Positions 57,847 to 64,000 of a stretch of 64,000 nt of DNA are shown piece by piece; the first letter of the stretch is position 1, and each line of letters begins with the position of its first letter. Source of the DNA: Microstegium vimineum. Its lineage: Eukaryota; Streptophyta; Magnoliopsida; Poales; Poaceae. A program made the translations under genes and the position numbers. The notes beneath the pieces were generated by a model. The model was not told the origin of the DNA. It saw nothing but the letters and a program-made list of their open reading frames with translations, and did not search any database. The DNA lies in NCBI GenBank assembly GCA_022036555.1, contig CM039122.1, positions 496,001 to 560,000 of the forward strand, written 5' to 3'.

Positions 57847-58383
57847 ATGTCGAACATTGAGCAATCCTTCCAGGCCGGCAAGGCGGAGGCTGAGGCCGAG
57901 GTGAGCAGCTCCGGGCTCCGGCATTCTCCTCCTTCCAATCCAAGAAGATCACATCCACATTCACATTCACACTCACATGGCATGGAGTTCACTTCACCTG
58001 TATGTGTGTGCTTGTGTGTGTATGCAGTGCCAGGCGCAGCACGCGGCGCAGTGCGTCAAGGACTCCGCCGGAGGCACGGCCGACGCCGTGGGCGACACCG
58101 CCGGAGCCGCGGCCGACAGCGCGCAGCTGCAGCAGCACCGCGCCGCCGGCGTCGTTCAGCAGGTACGTACGCACGGCTGGTTCTCTCTCTCTCTCTCTCG
58201 ATCGTCGCCGACGAGTAACTGCGTGACCGTGCTCGCGCTAACACTGCCTATCCGTGCGTGTGCCAATGCAAGGCTGCCGAGACGGTGGCGCAGACGGCCC
58301 AGGGCGCGGCCACGGCTGTCAAGGACACGGTGGTGGGCGCGGCGGCGGCCGTCAAGGACACGGTGTCCGGCGGTGGCCACTGA
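57847..58383 (+). CDS. Small LEA/KIN-type stress protein
   Basis: Three exons, 57847-57900, 58028-58162 and 58273-58383, all phase 0 with GT…AG introns, give 99 aa. The protein begins MSNIEQSFQAGKAEAEAE, continues CQAQHAAQCVKDSAGGTADA, and ends AVKDTVVGAAAAVKDTVSGG then GH. It is Ala-rich, amphipathic and hydrophilic, with repeated AxxxVKDT units, no signal peptide and no membrane helix. The SFQAGKAxxxAE head resembles the KIN1/COR6.6-type stress proteins. Such proteins are disordered and accumulate in drought or cold, or in pollen. I see no clear ABRE in the short promoter. Two Cys in exon 2 are unusual for LEA proteins. Confidence 0.75.
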
Positions 58384-58529
58384 TCGACCCAACGCGTCAA
58401 CCGGCGTCCCAACAATGCTGCGTGGCCAAGGATTGTTGCGGATTGAGGCCAAAGATGGCTAAATCTTCCCCTTTTCCTTATGTTTTTTTTAACATCATCT
58501 TTTTTTTTGGGTGAATCGACATCCACCTT

Positions 58530-59760
58530 ATTGTGATTGTGATTGCCTACGATAAAAAGGCCATCTTTACTATGATCAACATTATGTTTCCAGTTGCATT
58601 GTTTCCTTGTGCAACTAAAGGAACAGCAATACAACATGTGTTTCTTACTGTCAATGTCCAACTTACTGTCGATGTTTATCATCCCTTCCAGATACTATGC
58701 ATTGGTCTTGAGATCTTGACAAAATATTTGCCTTCCATCCCTTCAAATACAATCATCTTAACAACTTTCTGTCAATGTTTTTTTAAAAGGAAATTTACTT
58801 TCAGTGTTTATCATGAAACTGATCGTGGCAAAAGATGTACTCCTACCTTTCATCGTTTTCGAATGCAATCATCATTTACAAAAGATTTGTATTCCTGATG
58901 GAACTGGAAGAAATAACAGTAGCGTGTATTTTCTACAGTTAAATGTTTTTTTTAACGAACTCAGCTGTCAAGTGACAATGTTCATCACGGAACGAAAGTG
59001 CTAGCAATATATTCCATCAATCCTAAATTGTAAATCATTCCAATAATTTTGGAGAGTCAAAGTTTCTCAAGTTTGATCAAATTTATATAATAATATAATA
59101 ATATTTATGATGTCAAATAAGTATCATTAGATTCGTTATCAATTATATTTTCATAGTATACCTATTTGGTTTTGTCTATAATTCTTGGTCAAACTTGAGA
59201 TGCTTTGACTCTCCAAGATTGTTGGAATGACTTACAATTTAGAATGGAGGGAGTAAAAGATTTACCGTTTCCAGATAAAATCGTCTTAAACAAATTATTG
59301 TCAATGTTTTTAAAAAGGAAACTTACTGTGAATGCTTGTCATGGAAGCGATCGTGTCAAAAGATTTACCTCTCAACTTTTACGAATACAACAATCATGTA
59401 TGTTTACCTCTCAATATTGTGATAAAAAGGACATCTTTGCTATGATCAATAGTATGTTTCCAGTACTACGATAAACACTATGTATTCAGTAATTCACCGA
59501 TGTTATTGTGATCGCCTGCAATAAAAAGACTCCTTCACTATGATCAACATTATATTTCTAGTATTATGATCATTTACACTAGCATTGTTTCCTGATGCAA
59601 CTGGAGGAACAGCAGTACAGCGTGTCTTTCTCACTGTAACGAGATTAGCGTCGATGGTCATCACGGAAGTGCTAGCAACAATTTACTGTCAATATTTTTT
59701 AAAGGAAACTTACTGTGAACGCTCATCATTGAAGCGATCGTGACAAAAGATTTATCTCAT
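58530..59760. repeat. Three imperfect copies of a ~300-bp unit
   Basis: Shared phrases in the same order recur around 58560-58840, 59280-59470 and 59530-59760: CTATGATCAACATTATGTTT, TTGTTTCCTGATGCAACTGG, TTTTTAAAAGGAAACTTACT and GATCGTGACAAAAGATTTA. The unit is not recognised and shows no coding frame. A MITE (59012-59253) interrupts the series. Confidence 0.75.
59012..59253. mobile_element. Stowaway-like MITE
   Basis: About 242 bp, TTCCATCAATCCTAAATTG to CAATTTAGAATGGAGGGAG, TA borders; reversed relative of 15996 (ATTAGATTCGTTATCAATTA). Confidence 0.8.
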
Positions 59761-59824
59761 CTTTTACTGATACAATCATCTTTTAACAAATTGGCGTGTG
59801 CTTTCAAATTTTCTAAAAATAATA

Positions 59825-60033
59825 CTCCCTCCGTTTCAATTTATAATTCGTTTGACTTTTTTGACCCCAACTTTGACCACTCATCTTATTCAAAAATTTC
59901 GTGCAAACATAATCAAATTTAAATCATTCATGTAGACTATTTAATAAATAAGTAAGCCACACCAAAATAAATAATATTTTACACAAAAATTTAAATAAGA
60001 CGAATGGTCAAACTTAGGATTGAAAAAGTCAAA
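59825..60033. mobile_element. Stowaway-like MITE cut by the assembly gap
   Basis: CTCCCTCCGTTTCAATTTATA to GATTGAAAAAGTCAAA. It is the same family as 11966-12201, and about 20 bp of its right end would fall in the gap. Confidence 0.8.
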
Positions 60034-60133
60034 NNNNNNNNNNNNNNNNNNNNNNNNNNNNNNNNNNNNNNNNNNNNNNNNNNNNNNNNNNNNNNNNNNN
60101 NNNNNNNNNNNNNNNNNNNNNNNNNNNNNNNNN
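60034..60133. other. Assembly gap (100 N)
   Basis: Exactly 100 N, a conventional filler for a gap of unknown size. Frames crossing it are meaningless. Confidence 1.
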
Positions 60134-62111
60134 TATCGAAGACGCCCCCGTCGGAAGGGGCCCCTCGAGGCTTCCGCTTGTCCACTGTAGCGACAAGGTC
60201 GTCGGGTTCGTCGTCGTGCTCGACGTTGGGCTCGACGTTGCGCCGGCCCGGTTGGTTCTTCTTCTTCTTCTTCTTCCGACCGCTGTTGCCGTCGTTGTTC
60301 CTCCTGGGCCCATTGTTTCCCTTGGGCCCATCGTCCGAGCCCCCGGGCTCCTCCGCCTTGCCCTTCCCCTTCCCTGGGGGAATCTGGAAGAATGCGCCAA
60401 CTGCCTCTTCGCCAGCTGCGTAGTTGGCGATGACGTCCATGAGCTCGTTGGCGGTCTTGGGGATGTTTCGCCCCAGCTCCCGCACCAACTCCTTGCAGGT
60501 CGTCCCTGCGATGAACGCCGTGATGACCTCGTGGTCGGAGATGTGGGTCAGTGTGGTACGCTGCTTCGAGAATCGGCGGGTGAAGGCGCGGAGGGTCTCC
60601 CCTGGTTTCTGCTTGCAGCTGCGAAGGTCCCAGGAGTTGCCCGGCCGCTCGTAGGTGCCCTTGAAGTTGCCCTCGAAGATCCGGACCAGGTCGGACCAGT
60701 CTTGGATCAAGTCCGGGGGTAGCTCCTCGAGCCACCTTCGAGCGGTGTTGGAGAGGAACAATGGGAGTTACCGGATGATGACGAGGTCATCTTTGGCTCC
60801 ACCCAGCTGGCATGCCAGCCTGAAGTCGACAAGCCAGAGCTCTGGCTTAGTTTCGCCGTTATACTTGACCAGGCTGGTGGGTGGACGGAAACGTACGGGC
60901 AGGGAGGCCCGCCGGATAGTTCTTCCGAAGACTCGGGCCCCGACGGCTCCGGAGACCGACATCGGTCTTCGTCGCTGTCGTAGCGCCCACCTCGGTGAGC
61001 GCTGTAGCCTCGAGCCTCGGCGTCGCCGTACCGACGTCGGTTGTTCACTTGAGGGGGGGAGGTCGTCGACGGGGCGTTCCTGAACCGGTCGTCGCTCGAC
61101 CTGGCCTTGGGGTGCCTTGTTTTGGTGGACATAGACCTCCCGATTCTATCGAGGGGGCGCTGCTTGTTGCTCGGAGGCAGCCCCTCGACGCCTCGAGGCC
61201 GAGCTTTCCGCCTGCTGCACGGCCGCAGTTTGGAGCAGCCCCTGGATTTCGTCCCTGATACGCCAAGCCTGGGGGGTCGATGGCGCCGGCATGTCGCGGA
61301 GCAGCATCACGACTGCTACGACATTCTGGCTGGCGCGGTTGAAGACTCGGGGTTCGGCGTTCCCCTCCTCGACGATCTGCCGGTGGACTTCCCGGGCCCG
61401 CTCGCGAGCTCCTCCACCCTGAGGACGCCCTCGATCTTGCTCAAGGGCGTGTTCGAGCTGCTGAAGACGCAGGCGCTCCTCCTCGAGCTTGCTGAGAAGC
61501 TCTCGGACCTGTCTAATCTGGACATCGGGGGGTGGATCGGCTCTCTCAGGACTTGGGGGAATGGCATCTCGAGGCGGGGTGGCATTGGCCCCCCTTTCTT
61601 CTTCGGTGGCCGCGGTGTCATCGCCGTCGTCCTGGAGGTCGGTTTGCTCATCGAGGTGGAAGCATTCCCGAGTGGAGTCGTAACTCTCGTCGGGAGAGTC
61701 TGAGTCGGGTTCGGCATGGTAGAAGTGGGGGAAGAGCCTACCCGTTTCTTCCTCCTCCAGGCGCCGCCGTAACGTGCCCCACGTACGGGGCAGTTCGCCC
61801 TGCGAAGGCAGAGTAGAGTCCGGCACTGCTGCGGAGCCCGTATGGGAACGGGTCACGCGGCGGTGACGGGATCGAGGGTGTTGGAGAGGCCACAGGAGCC
61901 TCCGGGGATGACGATGTGGCAGAGCCGAAGTCTCGCTCGGGGAGACGCCCGCCCTCGGCCCACAAGCGTGGGTCAAGCGGACCCCTAGGAGAAGGGGCCG
62001 CATCGCCGACTGGGACCAGGGGAACGGCATCCGGCGCCCCAGAGCTCGCACGACGGCGAGCGCGTTGAAGCCGCTCGCGCCTCCTCCTGATCGCAGGCCA
62101 GAGTCGCGCAC
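60134..62111 (-). pseudogene. gag of a Tat/RIRE2-like Ty3/gypsy element
   Basis: On the minus strand the first part (about 62111-61146) has an acidic region, a coiled-coil stretch (VRELLSKLEEERLRLQQLEH) and FNRASQNVVAVVMLLRDMPA … LLQTAAVQQAESSASR. A second part in another frame (about 61132-60134) has SLVKYNGETKPELWLVDFRL, NTARRWLEELPPDLIQDWSD, ETLRAFTRRFSKQRTTLTHI and a basic tail GRKKKKKKNQPG. From memory this is the gag layout of large grass gypsy elements of the Tat lineage. A frameshift near 61140 and a TAA near 60770 (after DDLVIIR) break it. Pol would lie left of the gap but is not present there. Confidence 0.7.
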
Positions 62112-62129
62112 GGCCGGAAACGTCGTCTT

Positions 62130-63290
62130 CGAGGGTAAGGAATCTTGAGGCAGCGAGAGCTGGCCCTCGAAAGAGGGTTCGACAGCTACCCTCGAGTACC
62201 CGAGGCCAGAAATGACCTCGGGTTAGGACCTCGGTCCACCCCCAAAATCTCGAGGGGTCAAAGGCCGACCAACGAACGGGCTCGATAGCCCCCCTCGAGT
62301 ACCCGAGGCCTGACAAGGCCTCGGGTCGTCAACTGCAGTTCGTTCCATGGCCTCGAAGGGGTAAAGGCTGGCCCGTCCGGGGGTTCGACAGCCTCCCTCG
62401 AGAGCTCCGGCACAGGTATGTCCCCAAGTTCAATACAACAACCACCTGCTTTTCCCCTCGGCGGTCCACAAGGCAGGACTCCTCCTCCTGAGGATAGCGT
62501 CGGATGACGAACCATCCGTCAAATCTTGAGGGAGCGAAGGCTGGCCCTTACATAGGGTTCGACAGCCGCCCTCGAGTACCTGAGGTCAGGAAGGACCCAT
62601 GGTTAACGGACTCCGGTCCACCCCCAAATCTTGAGGGAGCGAAGGCTGGCTCCACGAACGGAGTTCGACAGCCGCCCTCGAGTACACGAGTCAGGGATGT
62701 CCCGGTAGCTCGAGAACGAACTCTCGAGGCTCCCTGGGACATATCCGAGGCATACCTAGGAACAACTAAGGATCCCTATGCTGGGAGGCATCGAGCCACC
62801 AACTCCTATCGAATGGGGTTGGCACCTTGGTGATCCACATGGTCATGCTTAGTAAGCCATACGGCTTGCTTAACAATGAGGACGCCTCCGGGCCACTAGT
62901 CGACCCCTATCGAACGGGGTACGAATTCTCACTCGGATTTTTACCCGCACAAGGCACCATTTCTAATGGACTCATGCCCGAGAACAGCTCACTGAGCACT
63001 TTGGGCTCGTCCTAACGAGGATAGCACGATGCTCTTCACCCCCACAATCCGAACAAAAGGATCCGTGGGAAGGACGCTACGAGGTAGTGAAGGCCTAGCC
63101 ATTCGAGGGCTCGAGGGCCCGACTACGCACGGCACCCCTCGACGAAAGAGGGTCGCAAAACTCGTGACCTGGCAGACAGAGTCGACCACTCGGGCGGGGC
63201 GCTCTGACTCCAGTTGTGCTCGAGGGAGCGAAGGTTGGCCCTCGGTAGGGTTCGACAACCGCCCTCGAACACTTCTCTTTTCAGGGAAAG
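62130..63290. repeat. Degenerate ~120-bp repeats of the gypsy untranslated region
   Basis: At least five copies of a pattern GAGGGAGCGAAGGCTGGCCC … GGGTTCGACAGCCGCCCTCG then AGTACCCGAGG occur at about 62145, 62235, 62350, 62525, 62635 and 63220. No coding frame. GC-rich. Confidence 0.8.
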
Positions 63291-63356
63291 GAATGGAATC
63301 GACCCCTCGACAGGGTGCCACGTCTCTAGGTATCCTTAAAAGGCCCCTCTATACAA

Positions 63357-63574
63357 CGTATTTTAGCCCGCAGAGGAGTTCTAAATCACTCCTCTGGGGC
63401 CTCGGGGGCTACCCCCGCGGGGTGCGCTCGCGCGCACCCCGCGGAGAATCGAACTTCTCACTAACCCTGCAGGCCAAGGACAAAACCTCCGGGCAATCCT
63501 TACTCCCTCCGAGAAACGCGTATCATAGCCCCCAGAGGAGTTCTAAATCACTCCTCTGGGGCCTCGGGGGCTAC
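63357..63574. repeat. Duplicated hairpin block before the LTR
   Basis: CAGAGGAGTTCTAAATCACT then CCTCTGGGGCCTCGGGGGCTAC appears at about 63371-63412 and again at 63533-63574. Each has a 9-bp stem (CAGAGGAGT/ACTCCTCTG). Between them, 63415-63444 is a perfect 13-bp stem hairpin with loop TCGC. Confidence 0.9.
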
Positions 63575-64000
63575 TGTCGGGTATGAAGGTAAGGGGTACC
63601 CTAAACCCTTCGATAAATTAACGCTAAACATAGCAACCGTTTTTAAGGCAGGGACCAGCCCACTACTCGGTAAGGCGCGGCCCATCACTCGAAGGCCCCC
63701 CTACACCGGCTGTGGCGATGAGTCGCGGGTCGGCCCACCTCGACGAAAAATGACGGACCGAGGGGGCGAGCGAACGACCCCCCGGCTCCACCTCGACGCC
63801 GAATGACGGACCGAGGGGGCGAGCGAACGACCCCCCGGCTCCACCTCGACGAAAAATGACGGACCGAGGGGGCGAGCGAACGACCCCCCGGCTCCTACCT
63901 CGACGATAAATGACGGGCCGAGGGGGCGGGCAAACGACCCCCCGGCTCCACCTCGACGAACGAAGGACGGACGAGGGGTCGAACGATCGACCCCCCGACC
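63575..64000 (+). repeat. LTR beginning TGTCGGGTATG (runs off window)
   Basis: It starts TGTCGGGTATGAAGG … AGGGGTACCCT directly after a purine-rich CCTCGGGGGCTAC. This looks like the start of grass RIRE2/Dasheng-type LTRs, read on the plus strand. 63736-64000 holds about five units of a 53-54-bp tandem repeat (CACCTCGACGAAAAATGACG … CGAACGACCCCCCGGCTC). Confidence 0.65.

Noticed and set aside
59991..60761. Frames running through the N block
   Set aside because: The N run is a gap of unknown length, so reading across it is invalid; only the part right of 60133 was used.
1..64000. CRISPR arrays, bacterial operons or tRNA genes
   Set aside because: No regular short repeats with unique spacers, no bacterial gene layout and no cloverleaf sequence recognised; the tRNA-like match at 38397 is a retrotransposon primer site.

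Overview
The window is nuclear DNA of a grass (Poaceae). The evidence is GC-rich, GC3-skewed coding exons, a grass-type NRT2 nitrate transporter, many Stowaway-like and Tourist-like MITEs, a 5S-derived Cassandra LTR, MULE, CACTA and Helitron signatures, and two Ty3/gypsy retrotransposons. A run of exactly 100 N (60034-60133) marks an assembly gap. No organelle, bacterial or CRISPR sequence was seen. I cannot name the species from sequence alone; the repeat content would fit a panicoid grass, but that is only an impression.

Layout. 1-1483 (-): NRT2-type high-affinity nitrate transporter, cut by the left edge, with its TATA box at about 1664. 1954-8094: a 6.1-kb Mutator-like element with ~350-bp terminal inverted repeats and an 8-bp target duplication, inserted about 280 bp upstream of that TATA box. 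It carries a broken MuDR-type transposase (+) and, convergent to it, a five-exon gene with three GRF-type zinc fingers (-). 8.1-17.4 kb: gene-free DNA packed with small elements, including a mini-CACTA (10853-11687) and MITE-in-MITE insertions. 17515-20320 (-): a FAM32A-like gene with a Cassandra solo LTR in an intron. 20914-25068: a long, nearly identical inverted repeat plus a third older copy up to 26830. 26997-36000: a graveyard of host-gene pieces (F-box, KIN-12 kinesin with a Helitron end nearby, an NLR-type coiled-coil exon, an HRQ1-type helicase C-terminus) among microsatellites and MITEs. 36219-46881: a decayed chromovirus-like Ty3/gypsy element with 2.2-2.5-kb LTRs. 46.9-53.2 kb: gene-free DNA. 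53413-56632 (+): an intact LRR receptor kinase (1043 aa, one intron). 57847-58383 (+): a small three-exon LEA/KIN-like gene. 60134-64000: gag remains of a Tat/RIRE2-like gypsy element on the minus strand and the beginning of a TGTCGGG LTR at the right edge.

Only four loci look like functioning host genes: NRT2, FAM32A-like, the LRR kinase and the LEA-like gene. They do not form a pathway. FAM32A-like carries a one-base homopolymer frameshift that may be an assembly error.

The most unusual items are the triple-GRF zinc-finger gene convergent with the MULE transposase, with introns at the same place in each finger; the 1.28-kb inverted repeat with a datable LINE insertion; and an extra upstream ORF and missing chromodomain in the gypsy element. 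Almost all nonsense codons in the decayed elements are explained by C-to-T or G-to-A changes.
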